Source: Pseudaquabacterium terrae (GTDB lineage Bacteria; Pseudomonadota; Gammaproteobacteria; Burkholderiales; Burkholderiaceae_C). Taken from it: DNA of 64,000 bases. The translations under genes were made by a program, and so were the position numbers. The notes below the pieces were generated by a model. The model saw only the letters and a program-made list of their open reading frames with translations. It did not search any database and had not been told where the DNA came from. Location of the stretch: assembly GCF_013266755.1 (NCBI RefSeq), contig NZ_JABRWJ010000002.1:372001-436000 (forward strand), in the 5' to 3' direction. Every line of letters begins with the position of its first letter. Position 1 is the stretch's first letter. Positions 17,811-27,481 of this stretch are shown piece by piece.

Positions 17811-18998
17811 ATGAAGACGATCCGGGTTCTGGGGCTGTCGCTGATCACGGCCGCATTGCTCGCGGCCTGCGGCGGCGGTGACGAGCCGTACGAGCCGGGC
17901 ACGACGCCGACCGCCGGCGCGCCGACCACCAAGGGCAATTTCAGCGCCGTGGTGTCGTTCGGCGACAGCCTGAGCGACATCGGTGCCTACGCGCCGGCGA
18001 CCTCGCTGAGCGGTGACGGCCAGGCGCCGTACTTCGGCGGCAAGTTCACCACCAACGGCAACGGCACCGCCGGCACGGTGTGGGTCGAGAACCTGGCCGC
18101 GAAGATGGGCCTGCTGGTGACGCCTGGCGAAGTCGGCTTCGGCGCCCAGTCGGTCAAGTGCCCGGCCGCGGCGCTGAACCTCGGCAACACCTGCACCGGC
18201 TACGGCCAGGGCGGCTCGCGCGTCACCGATCCGAACGGCATTGGCAAGAGCACGGGCGCGCTGACGGTGCCCGTGAGCAAGCAGATCGAGAACCACCTGG
18301 CGCGCTTCGGCAGCTTCAAGGACACCGACCTGATCCTGGTCTACATCGGCAGCAACGACGTCTTCATCCAGTTCGGCGGCTTCGCCGCCAAGGCCGCGCA
18401 GATCCAGACCGCTGCGGCGACCGGGCAGATCTCCCAGGACGAGGCGCAGCGCCAGCTCTTCGCCGCGCAGACGGCCGCGCAGAACGGCATGAAGCAGGCG
18501 GCCACCGAGTTGGCGGGTTATGTGCGCACCCAGATCCTCGCCAAGGGCGGCAAGTACGTCGCGGTGATGACGCTGTCCGACACCGTCGACACGCCGTACG
18601 GCAAGTCGCTGCCGCCCAGCGTGCAGCCGGTGCTGACCGATCTGTCGCGGGTCTTCAACCTGTGGCTGCGCGAAGGCTTGAGCAACCAGCCGGTGCAGAT
18701 CATCGACACCTTCCCGATCCTGAAGGACTCGTACGCCAATCCGGCCAAGTACGGCTTCGTCAACAACACCGTGCCGGCCTGCGATGGCGCCAAGATCCAG
18801 GCGATCACGGGCGGCCGCGTCACCGACGGTTCCTCGCTGTTCTGCAACGGCACCGCCGGCGTGCCGTTCAACGGCCTGCGCACCGGTGCCAGCGTCGACA
18901 GCTGGGCCTTCGCCGACGGCGTGCACCCGACCACCGGCGGGCACCGCGCGCTGAGCGAGGCCTTCCACGCCCAGCTCAAGGCCTTCGGCTGGCTCTGA
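17811..18998 (+). CDS. SGNH/GDSL-family lipoprotein esterase
   Basis: 395 residues, preceded by a GAGGGGAAC ribosome site. A lipobox (LLAAC, Cys about residue 20) predicts outer-membrane anchoring. The catalytic set is intact: block I SFGDSLSDIG (about 46-55), block III YIGSNDVF (about 178-185) and block V FADGVHPTTGGH (about 368-379). Such proteins hydrolyse esters or lipids at the cell surface; the actual substrate is not evident. A long Gln/Ala-rich helical insert (about 195-225) follows block III. It is preceded by an operator-like palindrome and followed 22 bp later by the OmpW-type gene, so the two may be coregulated. Confidence 0.9.
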   Translation: MKTIRVLGLSLITAALLAACGGGDEPYEPGTTPTAGAPTTKGNFSAVVSFGDSLSDIGAYAPATSLSGDGQAPYFGGKFTTNGNGTAGTVWVENLAAKMGLLVTPGEVGFGAQSVKCPAAALNLGNTCTGYGQGGSRVTDPNGIGKSTGALTVPVSKQIENHLARFGSFKDTDLILVYIGSNDVFIQFGGFAAKAAQIQTAAATGQISQDEAQRQLFAAQTAAQNGMKQAATELAGYVRTQILAKGGKYVAVMTLSDTVDTPYGKSLPPSVQPVLTDLSRVFNLWLREGLSNQPVQIIDTFPILKDSYANPAKYGFVNNTVPACDGAKIQAITGGRVTDGSSLFCNGTAGVPFNGLRTGASVDSWAFADGVHPTTGGHRALSEAFHAQLKAFGWL

Positions 18999-19020
18999 TC
19001 GCCCGCCCCAACGAGGAGAA

Positions 19021-19659
19021 ATGATGAACAACAAGTTCCACGGGATGGCGGTTGCCTGCGGCCTGATGCTGGCCGCTTCGGTCGTGCAGGCGCAGACCTC
19101 GATCAAGATCGGCGTCACGCGCTACGACACCCATGCCAAGACCTCGGGCATCAGCGGCATCGGCGTGCCCGCCGGCGCGGATGCGACGGTGGGTGACGCG
19201 ACGACGATGATCTTCGTTCTCGGGCACGCGCTGACCCCGAACATCGGCGTCGAGCTGGTGCTCGGCGTGCCGCCGAAGATCAAATCGCGCGCTGCCGGCA
19301 CGGTGGCCTTTCTCGGCGAGGTGCTCGAGGCGAAGAACGTCGCGCCGACGCTGCTCGTCAACTACCACTTCGGCCAGCCGGGCGACGCCTGGCGTCCCTA
19401 CGCCGGCGTCGGCATCAACTACACCCGCTTCACCGGCGTGAAGTCGCCGCTGGCCGAGCATGTCGAAATGTCCGATTCGGTCGGCCCGACCGCGCAGGCC
19501 GGCATCGACTACTACTTCTCGAAGGAGTGGGGCGCCTTCGCCAGCGTCGCGGCGGTCAAGGTCAAGAGCGACCTGGTGGCGCAGGGCAGCACGGTGCTGA
19601 AGACGACGATCGACTTCCGGCCGATCGTCTATTCGGCGGGCATCTCGTACCGCTTCTGA
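19021..19659 (+). CDS. OmpW family outer-membrane protein
   Basis: 212 residues. A signal peptide ends at VQAQ (about residue 24). The mature part is an 8-strand beta-barrel pattern ending in the outer-membrane signature YRF. The motif LVNYHFGQPGDAWRPYAGVGINYTRF (about 117-142) is typical of OmpW, a small channel for hydrophobic compounds. Two ATGs are adjacent (19021, 19024); the second is better spaced from GAGGAG. Its position 22 bp after a surface esterase suggests uptake of the hydrolysis products, which is inference. Confidence 0.92.
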   Translation: MMNNKFHGMAVACGLMLAASVVQAQTSIKIGVTRYDTHAKTSGISGIGVPAGADATVGDATTMIFVLGHALTPNIGVELVLGVPPKIKSRAAGTVAFLGEVLEAKNVAPTLLVNYHFGQPGDAWRPYAGVGINYTRFTGVKSPLAEHVEMSDSVGPTAQAGIDYYFSKEWGAFASVAAVKVKSDLVAQGSTVLKTTIDFRPIVYSAGISYRF

Positions 19660-19664
19660 TGGGT

Positions 19665-19699
19665 GCGGCGCCGGCACGGCTCACGGACGGCGCCGCCTT
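19665..19699 (+). terminator. Terminator after the OmpW-type gene
   Basis: A 9-bp perfect stem (GCGGCGCCG ... CGGCGCCGC, 14-nt loop) begins 5 bp after the stop and is followed by CTTT. Its right arm lies within the last codons of the convergent SemiSWEET gene. The T tract is short. Confidence 0.5.
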
Positions 19700-19971
19700 T
19701 CGAGCACCACCTTCAGCACCAGGATCCACGCGGCCAGCGCCAGCGTGACGATGTTGGCGACGACCACCGGCCGCGCGCCGATCAGCAGGCCGTAGGCCAG
19801 CCACAGCGCGATGCCGGTGCAGAAGATGCTGTACATGCCGAACGAGATGCCGCTCACATCGCGTGTACGCAGCGTGTGCAGCACCTGCGGCACGAAGGCG
19901 GTGGTGGTGAAGATCGCGGCCAGGTAGCCCAGGGTCTCGGTCGAGGCGAAGCTCATCGGTGCGGCAGTCAT
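19681..19971 (-). CDS. SemiSWEET-type small transporter (PQ-loop)
   Basis: 96 residues with three TM segments (about 13-31, 40-59, 67-87), the size of a bacterial SemiSWEET, which dimerises to carry sugars. The PQ-loop is present: AFVPQVLHTLRTRDVSGISF (about 25-45). It could instead be annotated as an MtN3-like protein of the same family. Its ATG overlaps the dacB stop by 4 bp; a second Met at residue 6 (MSFAS) would remove that overlap. The substrate is unknown. Confidence 0.88.
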   Translation of the reverse strand: MTAAPMSFASTETLGYLAAIFTTTAFVPQVLHTLRTRDVSGISFGMYSIFCTGIALWLAYGLLIGARPVVVANIVTLALAAWILVLKVVLERRRRP

Positions 19972-21524
19972 TCGGTCGGTGGTGCGTTCCTGCGCGAGGG
20001 CGTGTCGCGCGGCGTGTCGGCCAGTACCGCCCGGCCGTTCCGAAGGGACTGAGCGTCCCAGGGAGCCCGCAAGGGATCCTTCGGATCCTTGGGGGCAGCG
20101 AACGAAGTGAGCGTGGGGGCTTCAATGACCCATTGCACCAGCGCATCAAGCGCCGGCCGCGCCTGGCCGGCGTTGGCATGCTGCACGATCGCCACGACGA
20201 TCCAGCGCCGGCCATTGTGGCCGAGCGCAAAGCCCGCAATGCCCGCGCTGTCGCGCAGCGAGCCGGTCTTCAGGTGCGCGCGCCCGCTGCCGCTGCGTGC
20301 GCGGCGCGCGGTGCCATCGACGCCGGCCAGCGGCAGCGAGGCGATCAGCTCCGGCATCACCGGGCTGCGCCAGGCCGCCTGCAGCAGCAGCGCCAACTGC
20401 TCGGCGCTCATGCGCGCGTCACGCGACAGGCCGGAGCCGTTGTCGATCACCAGCCCGTCGATGCGCTCGCCCAGGCGCAGCTGCAGCCAGTCGCGCAGCG
20501 CCGCGCGGGCCGCTTCGGGGCTGCCGCTGCCGCGCTGCGTCAGGCCCAGCGTCAGGAACACCTGCTGCGCCATCACGTTGTTGCTGAACTTGTTGATGTC
20601 GCGCACCAGCTCGGCCAGCGCCGGCGAGCTGACCTCGAAGCTCGGCGACACGCTGGGTGCCACGCCGTCGCGCACGCTGCCGGTCAGGCGCCCGCCGAGC
20701 TCGCGCCACAGCGCCTGCAGCAGGCGCGCGTTGTAGCTGGCCGGGTCGGCATACGCCACCGGCCAGTTGCGTTCGCCGCAGGCGAGCGGAAAGCCGCCGG
20801 CAAAGCGCATGCGCTCCGGATCGGCCGGGGTCGCCTTCAGCGCAGCGCGCCAGTCGTCGCACGGGCCCGTCAGCAGCGGTACCTGCGGGTCGACCTGCAG
20901 CCCGTGCAGCGGCGGCTCGGCGCCGACCCGGGCGACGCCGTTCATCACGTCCGGCGTGAAGGTGTAGAGCACGCTCTTGTGCGACAGCAGCAGCGCGTCG
21001 GGCTGCACGTTGTAGGGCTTCAGCGGCTCGCCGTCGAAGTCGGCCGGCGTGCCGCTCGGCGCGACGAAGGCGCTGCGGTCGAGCACGATGTCGCCGCGAA
21101 TCTCGCGCACGCCTTGCTGCTGCACGCGGCGCAGCAGCAGCCACACGCGCTCGGGCACCAGCTTCGGGTCGCCGCTGCCCTTGATCACCAGGTCGCCCTC
21201 GAGCACGCCGTCGCGCAGCCGGCCCTTGAGCCACACCGGCGTGTTCCAGGTGTAGCCCGGTCCGAGCAGCTCGAGCGCCGCGAAGGTCGTCGCCAGCTTG
21301 AACAGCGACGCCGGGTTGACCGGCTGCTGCGCCTGCCAGGCCAGCCGCGGCTGCGCGCTGCCGGCTTCCTGCACCAGCACGCTGATCGCCTCGGGTGGCA
21401 CCTGCGCGCGCGCCAGCGCCTGGCGCAGCTCGGCCGGCAGCGGCGTGTCCGCCCCGGCGGCGCCGATGGCCGACAGCAGCGCGACCGTCAGGACGGCACG
21501 GCGGGCGGGGCCTGAGGCGGGCAT
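19968..21524 (-). CDS. dacB: D-alanyl-D-alanine carboxypeptidase/endopeptidase (PBP4 family)
   Basis: 518 residues. It trims peptidoglycan peptides in the periplasm. A signal peptide (about 1-25) is followed by the serine-peptidase S13 motifs SLFK (about 74-77, nucleophile), SNN (about 313-315) and KTG (about 415-417), with a large inserted domain between the first two. The catalytic domain ends near residue 467; the following 33 residues are encoded by a palindromic intergenic repeat (R2), and 18 more precede the stop. This C-terminal extension is therefore probably acquired. The start is divergent from tsaB, only 36 bp away. Confidence 0.93.
   Translation of the reverse strand: MPASGPARRAVLTVALLSAIGAAGADTPLPAELRQALARAQVPPEAISVLVQEAGSAQPRLAWQAQQPVNPASLFKLATTFAALELLGPGYTWNTPVWLKGRLRDGVLEGDLVIKGSGDPKLVPERVWLLLRRVQQQGVREIRGDIVLDRSAFVAPSGTPADFDGEPLKPYNVQPDALLLSHKSVLYTFTPDVMNGVARVGAEPPLHGLQVDPQVPLLTGPCDDWRAALKATPADPERMRFAGGFPLACGERNWPVAYADPASYNARLLQALWRELGGRLTGSVRDGVAPSVSPSFEVSSPALAELVRDINKFSNNVMAQQVFLTLGLTQRGSGSPEAARAALRDWLQLRLGERIDGLVIDNGSGLSRDARMSAEQLALLLQAAWRSPVMPELIASLPLAGVDGTARRARSGSGRAHLKTGSLRDSAGIAGFALGHNGRRWIVVAIVQHANAGQARPALDALVQWVIEAPTLTSFAAPKDPKDPLRAPWDAQSLRNGRAVLADTPRDTPSRRNAPPTE
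20025..20123 (-). repeat. Dispersed palindromic repeat, copy R2, inside dacB
   Basis: Reverse complement of the R1 type: ends match at both sides (GAAGCCCCCACGCTCACTTC and CTTCGGAACGGCCGGGCGG), with a different central hairpin (AGGATCC-GAA-GGATCC). It is translated in the dacB frame as about residues 468-500. R1 and R2 face each other across the SGNH/OmpW block. Confidence 0.8.
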
Positions 21525-21543
21525 CGCGCGATGATGGCACGGC

Positions 21544-21549
21544 TACACT
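21544..21549 (+). promoter_or_regulatory. -10-like box close to the tsaB start
   Basis: TACACT ends 11 nt before the tsaB ATG at 21561, so a transcript started there would have a leader of only about 4-5 nt and no ribosome site. No -35 was identified. Confidence 0.4.
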
Positions 21550-21560
21550 GTCGTGCCTCG

Positions 21561-22301
21561 ATGGAACCGTGCCTGCTCGCCCTCGATACGTCGACCGAAA
21601 CGATGGCGCTGGCGCTGAGTACGCCGGCAGGCGTGCGCCTGCTCGACGAAGCGGGCGGTGCGGCCGCCTCGGCGCGCATCGTGCCCGCTGCGCTGCAATT
21701 GCTGGCCGACGCCGGGATCACGCTGCAGCAGCTCGACGCGATCGCCTTCGGCGCCGGCCCGGGCGCCTTCACCGGCCTGCGCACCGCCTGCGCAGTCGCG
21801 CAGGGGCTGGCCTTCGGCGCCGGCAAGCCGGTGCTGCCGCTGGACAGCCTGATGCTGGTCGCCGACGACGCGCTGGCCCAGGAACCCGGCGCTGCCGATC
21901 CGTCCCGCCTGCACTGGGTGGCGGTCGACGCGCGCATGGACGAGGTCTACGCCGCCGCCTATCGGCATTCCGACGCCGGCTGGTCCGTCGTCCGGCCGCC
22001 GGCGCTCTACACCCTGCCGGCCCTGATCGCCGGCTGGACCGAGGCGCCGCCGCGGCGGGTCGCCGGCAATGCCTTGACGGTTTTCGCCGACCGGCTCGCG
22101 CCCGTGCTCGCGCAGGCCGAGACCCGCGTGCCGCAGCTGCGCTCCCGTTCGGCGGCGCTGGCGCGCCTCGCCGCCCAAGCCTGGCAACGCGGCGAAGCGA
22201 TCGACGCCGCCGCCGCGCTGCCGCTGTACCTGCGCGACAAGGTGGCGCTGACGACCAGCGAGCGCCTGGCGCAGAAGGCCGCTGCAGGGGCTGCGCGTTG
22301 A
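21561..22301 (+). CDS. tsaB: tRNA t6A modification protein TsaB
   Basis: 246 residues from the ATG at 21561 ([15 protein letters not shown]). TsaB is the non-catalytic ASKHA-fold scaffold that pairs with TsaD and TsaE to transfer the threonylcarbamoyl group to A37. The nucleotide-fold signature LALDTST (about 5-11) and [22 protein letters not shown] (about 64-85) are diagnostic. No metal-binding HxxxH is present, separating it from TsaD. An upstream extension to 21531 is possible but lies over the dacB promoter region. It is followed by rimI, as in many proteobacteria. Confidence 0.95.
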   Translation: MEPCLLALDTSTETMALALSTPAGVRLLDEAGGAAASARIVPAALQLLADAGITLQQLDAIAFGAGPGAFTGLRTACAVAQGLAFGAGKPVLPLDSLMLVADDALAQEPGAADPSRLHWVAVDARMDEVYAAAYRHSDAGWSVVRPPALYTLPALIAGWTEAPPRRVAGNALTVFADRLAPVLAQAETRVPQLRSRSAALARLAAQAWQRGEAIDAAAALPLYLRDKVALTTSERLAQKAAAGAAR

Positions 22302-22309
22302 ACGCTCTG

Positions 22310-22792
22310 ATGCAACCGGGCGCCGCGTGGCAGCGGCCGATGCGGGTGGCGGACCTGGACACCGTGCTGGCGATCGAGGCGCAGTGCTACAGCCACCCGT
22401 GGACACGCGGCAACTTCGTCGACTCGCTCGCCGCCGGCTACTGGGCCGAGCTGCGGCTCGACGCCGCGGGCCAGTGCCTGGGCTACTTCGTCGCGATGCC
22501 GGGCGTCGACGAGATGCACCTGCTGAACCTGACGGTCACGCCGCACCACCAGCGCCAGGGCCACGCCTGGGCGATGCTGCTCGACCTGCGCGAGCGTGCT
22601 CTGCAGCGCGGCGACCGCCAGCTGTGGCTCGAGGTGCGGCAGAGCAACCAGGTGGCGCGGGCGCTGTACGGCCGCTTCGGCTTCACCGATGCGGGTGTGC
22701 GGCGGTCGTACTACCCGGCGGCCGGCGCGCGGCGCGAGGATGCGGTGGTGATGAGCCTGGTGCTCGACGGAGGTGCCGATGCGCTGGACTGA
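22310..22792 (+). CDS. rimI: Ribosomal protein S18 alanine N-acetyltransferase RimI
   Basis: 160 residues. GNAT-fold acetyltransferase that acetylates the N-terminal Ala of S18. Motifs visible: [15 protein letters not shown] (about 19-33), [21 protein letters not shown] (about 66-86, acetyl-CoA loop QRQGHA) and [19 protein letters not shown] (about 103-121). Start choice is uncertain: a TTG at 22298, overlapping the tsaB stop, is better spaced from an AGGGG ribosome site (7 nt) and would add four residues. Both keep the GNAT domain complete. Confidence 0.93.
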   Translation: MQPGAAWQRPMRVADLDTVLAIEAQCYSHPWTRGNFVDSLAAGYWAELRLDAAGQCLGYFVAMPGVDEMHLLNLTVTPHHQRQGHAWAMLLDLRERALQRGDRQLWLEVRQSNQVARALYGRFGFTDAGVRRSYYPAAGARREDAVVMSLVLDGGADALD

Positions 22793-23567
22793 ACGCCAGC
22801 AGGCGATGCTGCAGGCAATGGGCCTGCGGCTGTGGGGCCCGGCGGGAGATGATCCGGCTGCGTCCCGGTCCCCGCTGCCGCTCGCAACGGACGTTAGCAT
22901 TGCCGCGCCGCCGATCGCAGCACCGCCCATGGCAGCGGTCGCCGCGCCAGTCATGCTGTCGCCCGAGCGCGGCGCGGTCGCGTCCCTCGACTGGTCCGCG
23001 TTGCGCGCCGCGGTCGCCGACTGCCGCGCCTGCCGGCTGTGCGAAACGCGCACGCAGACGGTGTTCGGCGTCGGCCACCCGCAGGCGCACTGGATGGTCG
23101 TCGGCGAAGCGCCGGGCGAGCAGGAAGACCTGAAGGGCGAACCCTTTGTCGGCGCCGCCGGCCGCCTGCTCGACCGCATGTTGCTGGCGCTCGGCCTGAC
23201 GCGCGCGGGCGGCGAAGGGGCCGACGCCGCGCACCAGGTCTACATCGCCAACACGCTGAAGTGCCGGCCGCCGCGCAACCGCAATCCGGAGCCCGAGGAG
23301 CTGCTGCGCTGCCAGCCCTTCCTCGAGCGCCAGGTCGAGCTGATCCAGCCGCGGGTGATCCTGGCGATGGGCCGCTTCGCGGTGCAATCGCTGCTCGACA
23401 GCAGCGAGCCGATCGGCCGGCTGCGCGGCCGCGTGCACACCTGGCGCGGCCGGCCGCTGGTCGTCACCTACCACCCGGCCTACCTGTTGCGCAGCCCGGC
23501 CGACAAATCGCGCGCCTGGGCCGATCTGTGCCTGGCGGCGCGCGCCGCCGAGGCCGCGCAGCGCTGA
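22779..23567 (+). CDS. udg: Family 4 uracil-DNA glycosylase (iron-sulfur)
   Basis: 262 residues from an ATG 5 nt after GGAGG; the start lies inside the end of rimI (14-bp overlap). It removes uracil from DNA. The Fe-S cysteines begin at [12 protein letters not shown] (about 83-94), and the catalytic region [21 protein letters not shown] (about 107-127), [15 protein letters not shown] with its Cys, and the C-terminal [10 protein letters not shown] (about 229-238) match family 4. The first 75 residues are a low-complexity Ala/Pro extension, common in betaproteobacteria. It belongs to the tsaB-rimI operon. Confidence 0.93.
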   Translation: MRWTERQQAMLQAMGLRLWGPAGDDPAASRSPLPLATDVSIAAPPIAAPPMAAVAAPVMLSPERGAVASLDWSALRAAVADCRACRLCETRTQTVFGVGHPQAHWMVVGEAPGEQEDLKGEPFVGAAGRLLDRMLLALGLTRAGGEGADAAHQVYIANTLKCRPPRNRNPEPEELLRCQPFLERQVELIQPRVILAMGRFAVQSLLDSSEPIGRLRGRVHTWRGRPLVVTYHPAYLLRSPADKSRAWADLCLAARAAEAAQR

Positions 23568-23623
23568 AACGCCCCGCGGGCCGGCTTCGGCAATCTCGCA
23601 CAAGGTGCGCGCGGCCCCGGCAC

Positions 23624-23629
23624 TATCAT
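23624..23629 (+). promoter_or_regulatory. Possible -10 box for the PAS-GGDEF-EAL gene
   Basis: TATCAT lies 38 nt before the GTG start at 23668 in the 100-bp gap after the glycosylase gene. No -35 match was seen. Confidence 0.3.
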
Positions 23630-23667
23630 TCGCCGTTTCCAGCCTCACCCGCCTCAGGAAGACGATC

Positions 23668-26112
23668 GTGCAGCCCGCGGAAGGTCCCGCCCGCAGCCTG
23701 GCCGCCGCCCCGCAAGGCTGGGACCGGCTGCCCGTGCCGGCACTCGAGCTGAGCTCGGACGCCCACGCGCTGCATGCCAATGCCGCGATGGCCGCGCTCG
23801 CCGGCCTGCCCGCCGGGGCACTGCTGGGCACCGGCTGGTTCGCGGTGCTGTCGCCGGACCGGCGCGCCGCGCTCTTCGCGGCGCTGGCGGCACAGCGCGA
23901 CTTCACGCTCGAGATCCGGCTGCTGCGGCACGACGGCGTCAAGGCCTGGGTCGACCTCGAAGCGCGCTGGCTGCCGCAAAGCGGCAGCTTCCTGTGCCTG
24001 CTGCAGGACTGCACGACGCTGAAGCTGGCGGTGCAGGACGCGCAGGCAATGGCCTCGCGCTTCGAGCTGCTGGCCAACAACCTGCCGGTGCTGATCGCCT
24101 ACTACGAAAGCGCCGGCTTCACCTGCCTCTACGCCAACCCGCAGTACGCGGCGACCTTCGGCCTCAAGCCCGAGGCGGTGACCGGCCGCACCTTCGCGCA
24201 GGTCATCGGCGATGACGCCGCGCGCGAGATCCAGCCGCATGTCGACCTGATGCTGAAGGCTCGGCGCACGGTGTCGTACATGCGCCAGCTGCCCGGGCCT
24301 CAGCCGGCGGGCCGGCCGCGCTGGCTCGAGGTCAGCCTGGTGCCGCACCTGGGCAGTGACGGCCATCCGTTCGGTGCCTTCGTGCTGATCAGCGACATCA
24401 CGCGGCACCGCGAGGCCGAGGCGGCCGTGCGCGAGAGCGAAGAGCGCATGGCCAAGTTCATGCAGGCCAGCGTCGAGGGCATCGTGTTCCACCACGCCGG
24501 CCTGATCACCGACCTGAATGCGCCGATGGCCGCGCTGGTCGGCGGCACGCGCGAGCAATTGCTCGGCCGCCATGTGCTCGACTTCATCGCCCCGCGCCAG
24601 CTGGCCCGCGTGCAGCAGGTGATGGCGCAGGGTGCCGAGCTGAGCTACGAGACCGAGATCGTCGACCTGCAGGGCCGCGCCATCCCGGTCGAGTTCATCG
24701 TGCGCACGCTGCAGCGTGGCGACGACCAGCTGCGCATGACCATCGTGCGCGACCTGCGCGACCGCCAGGCGGCGCAGGAACGCATCCGCCAGCTGGCGCA
24801 CCACGACACCTTGACCGGCCTGCTGAACCGCGGCGCCTTCGTCGAGCGGCTGGAAGCAGAGCTTGCGCATCCGCCGGCCGACGGCCGGCCGATCGCGCTG
24901 CTGTTCATCGATCTCGATCACTTCAAGCGCATCAACGATTCGCTGGGCCATGGTGCAGGAGACGCGCTGTTGCGCGCGGTCGGCGCGCGCATCGCCGATG
25001 CGCTGCCGCCGCAGGGTGCGGCGGGTCGCTTCGGCGGCGATGAATTCGTCGTGCTGCTGCCCGGCGTCGCCGACCGCCGTGAGGCGGCGCTCGCCGCCGA
25101 GCGGCTGCGCGCCGCGGTGCAGGCGCCGGTGCACTTCGGCGGCCGCCAGCTCGCGGTGACGCCGACCGTCGGCGTGGCGCTGTTCCCCGAGCACGGTCGC
25201 GACGCCGACACGCTGCTGCGCCATGCCGACGCGGCGCTCTACGCCGGCAAGGCCGCCGGGCGCGACGCCGTCACGGTGTTCGAGCCGGCGCTGGGCGTGG
25301 CGATCGACGAGGGATTGCGCCTCGAAGCCGAGCTCGCCGCGGCGCTGGAGCGCGGTGAGTTCGAGCTGCGCCTGCAGCCGCGCCTGGCCGCCGCCGATGG
25401 CCGGCCGGCGGCGATCGAGGCGCTGCTGTGCTGGCGCCATCCGCAGCGCGGGCTGCTCGCGCCGGCAGCGTTCGCCGGCCGCGTCGCGCAGCCGCGACTG
25501 CTGCAGCCACTGGCGGCGTGGGCGCTGCGCGAGGCGCTGCGCGTGCAGCGCGGCTGGCGCGACGCCGGTCATCCGGCGCTGCCGGTGCTGCTGTCGCTGG
25601 CCAGCCTGCAGCTCGATGGACCCGCGCTGCTGGCCGCGCTCGGCGAGGCCCTGGCGGCGCAGGCGCCGGCGCACGGCGCGCTGCTGCTGGCGCTCGACGA
25701 ACGCCAGTGCGCCGACGAGGGTGCGCGGCTGCCGCGGCTGCTGGCCGGCCTGCAGCGTCTGGGTGTCGCGGTGCTGCTCGAAGGGCTCGGCCGCGGCGGC
25801 CTGGCGCTGACGCGGCTGCGCGAGCTGCCGCTCGCCGGCTGGAGCCTGGACCCCACGCTGATCGATGCGCTGCCCGACGACGCGGCCGCCGCTGCCGTCG
25901 TGCGTTCGCTGATCGGCCTGGCGCACGGCCTCGGCCGCTGCGTCGCCGCCACCGGCGTGCACGCCGCCGCGCAGCGCGACTGGCTGATCGCTGCCGGCTG
26001 CACGCAGCTGCAGGGTGATGCGGTCGAGCCGGCGCTGGCGCCGGCGGCGCTGATGCAGTGGCTCGCCGCGGGCGCCGCCGATGCGGCGCTGCCGGCTACT
26101 TCTTCGCCTTGA
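23668..26112 (+). CDS. PAS-GGDEF protein with a degenerate EAL domain
   Basis: 814 residues from a GTG with AGGAAG 6 nt upstream. Three PAS-like modules (about 15-120, 140-255, 270-375) precede a GGDEF domain (about 395-545) with an intact GGDEF at 456-460, so it should make cyclic di-GMP. The RxxD inhibitory site is absent (the aligned positions carry Pro and Gly). The C-terminal EAL-like domain (about 560-805) keeps EAL (584-586) but has lost other key residues: DDFG is EGLG (705-708), KID is SLD and the late Glu is Thr. It should not hydrolyse c-di-GMP. No TM segment is seen, so it is a cytoplasmic sensor. Its end overlaps glmU (convergent) by 17 bp. Confidence 0.9.
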   Translation: MQPAEGPARSLAAAPQGWDRLPVPALELSSDAHALHANAAMAALAGLPAGALLGTGWFAVLSPDRRAALFAALAAQRDFTLEIRLLRHDGVKAWVDLEARWLPQSGSFLCLLQDCTTLKLAVQDAQAMASRFELLANNLPVLIAYYESAGFTCLYANPQYAATFGLKPEAVTGRTFAQVIGDDAAREIQPHVDLMLKARRTVSYMRQLPGPQPAGRPRWLEVSLVPHLGSDGHPFGAFVLISDITRHREAEAAVRESEERMAKFMQASVEGIVFHHAGLITDLNAPMAALVGGTREQLLGRHVLDFIAPRQLARVQQVMAQGAELSYETEIVDLQGRAIPVEFIVRTLQRGDDQLRMTIVRDLRDRQAAQERIRQLAHHDTLTGLLNRGAFVERLEAELAHPPADGRPIALLFIDLDHFKRINDSLGHGAGDALLRAVGARIADALPPQGAAGRFGGDEFVVLLPGVADRREAALAAERLRAAVQAPVHFGGRQLAVTPTVGVALFPEHGRDADTLLRHADAALYAGKAAGRDAVTVFEPALGVAIDEGLRLEAELAAALERGEFELRLQPRLAAADGRPAAIEALLCWRHPQRGLLAPAAFAGRVAQPRLLQPLAAWALREALRVQRGWRDAGHPALPVLLSLASLQLDGPALLAALGEALAAQAPAHGALLLALDERQCADEGARLPRLLAGLQRLGVAVLLEGLGRGGLALTRLRELPLAGWSLDPTLIDALPDDAAAAAVVRSLIGLAHGLGRCVAATGVHAAAQRDWLIAAGCTQLQGDAVEPALAPAALMQWLAAGAADAALPATSSP

Positions 26113-27481
26113 CCGGCCGCGTCCAGCCCGCAATGCTGACCTGGCGCGCACGCGCCACCGTCAACTGGCCGGGCGGCGTGTCCTTGCTGACCGTGCTGCC
26201 GCCGCCGACCGTGGCGCCGTCGCCGATCGTCACCGGCGCGACCAGCACGCAGTTCGAGCCGATGTGCACGTCGTTGCCGATCACCGTGCGGTGCTTGTTG
26301 GCGCCGTCGTAGTTCGCGGTGATGCTGCCGGCGCCGTAGTTGACGCGCTCGCCGACCGTCGCATCGCCGAGGTAGGCGAGGTGGTTGGCCTTCGCACCCC
26401 TGCCCAGCGTCGAATTCTTGACCTCGACGAAGTTGCCGATGTGCACCTCGGCGCCCAGCGCGGCCCCCGGGCGCAGCCGCGCGTACGGGCCGACCAGCGC
26501 ACCGTCGCCGACGCTCGCGCCTTCGATGTGGGTGAACGGATGGATCACCGCCCCGGCGCCGATCGTCGCGTCGCGGATCACGCAGTGCGCGCCGATGCGG
26601 GCACCGTCGCCGATCACGATGCGGCCTTCGAAGACGCAGCCGACGTCGATCTCCACGTCCTGGCCCGGCTCGAGCGTGCCGCGCAGGTCGAAGCGCGCCG
26701 GGTCGGCCAGGCGCACGCCGGCTTCCATCAGCGCCTCGGCCTGGCGGCGCTGCAGGCGGCGTTCCAGGTCCGCGAGCTGCACCGGGCTGTTGACGCCGAG
26801 CACTTCGGTCTCGTCGTGGGCCGATATCGCGATCACCGGCACGCCGTCGGCCACCGCCAGCGCGACGATGTCGGTCAGGTAGTACTCGCGCTGCGCGTTG
26901 TCGTTGGTCAGCGCCATGACCCAGCGCTTCAGCAGCGCCGTCGGCGCGGCCATCAGGCCGGTGTTGACCTCGTTGATCGTGCGCTGCTCGGGGCTGGCGT
27001 CCTTGTGCTCGACGATGCCGAGCACGCGTGCGCCGCCATCGGCACTGCGCAGGATGCGGCCGTAGCCGGTGGGGTCGTCAAGTGTCAGCGTGAGCACGGC
27101 GAGGCAGCTGCCGGCACAGGCGTCGACCAACGCGCGCGCGGTCGCCGGCTCGATCAGCGGCACGTCGCCGTAGAGGATCAGCGTGGTGTCCTCGGCGCCG
27201 GGCGCGGCCGCCAGGTGCGGCACGGTGAGCTGCATCGCATGGCCGGTGCCGAGCTGCGGCTCCTGCCGAACGCAGATCGCGCCGCTGCCGGCGATCGACT
27301 GCTCGACGTCGGCCGCACCATGGCCCGTGACCACCAGACTGCGGGCTTCGCCCAAGGCGGCCGCAGTGTCCAGCACATGTTGCAGCAAGGTTCGGCCTGC
27401 CAGCCGATGCAACACTTTGGGCAGCCGCGACTTCATGCGGGTACCCTTGCCGGCAGCCATGATGACGATGTCGAGTGCCAT
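26096..27481 (-). CDS. glmU: Bifunctional UDP-GlcNAc pyrophosphorylase / GlcN-1-P acetyltransferase
   Basis: 461 residues, standard length. It makes UDP-GlcNAc for peptidoglycan and LPS. The N-terminal uridyltransferase has [17 protein letters not shown] (about 9-25) and LYGDVPL; the C-terminal half is a left-handed beta-helix of hexapeptide repeats (about 255-450) with the acetyltransferase motif [26 protein letters not shown] (about 366-391). The ATG shares two bases with the ATG of the divergent lipoprotein gene, so the promoter must lie within the neighbour. Confidence 0.97.
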   Translation of the reverse strand: MALDIVIMAAGKGTRMKSRLPKVLHRLAGRTLLQHVLDTAAALGEARSLVVTGHGAADVEQSIAGSGAICVRQEPQLGTGHAMQLTVPHLAAAPGAEDTTLILYGDVPLIEPATARALVDACAGSCLAVLTLTLDDPTGYGRILRSADGGARVLGIVEHKDASPEQRTINEVNTGLMAAPTALLKRWVMALTNDNAQREYYLTDIVALAVADGVPVIAISAHDETEVLGVNSPVQLADLERRLQRRQAEALMEAGVRLADPARFDLRGTLEPGQDVEIDVGCVFEGRIVIGDGARIGAHCVIRDATIGAGAVIHPFTHIEGASVGDGALVGPYARLRPGAALGAEVHIGNFVEVKNSTLGRGAKANHLAYLGDATVGERVNYGAGSITANYDGANKHRTVIGNDVHIGSNCVLVAPVTIGDGATVGGGSTVSKDTPPGQLTVARARQVSIAGWTRPVKAKK

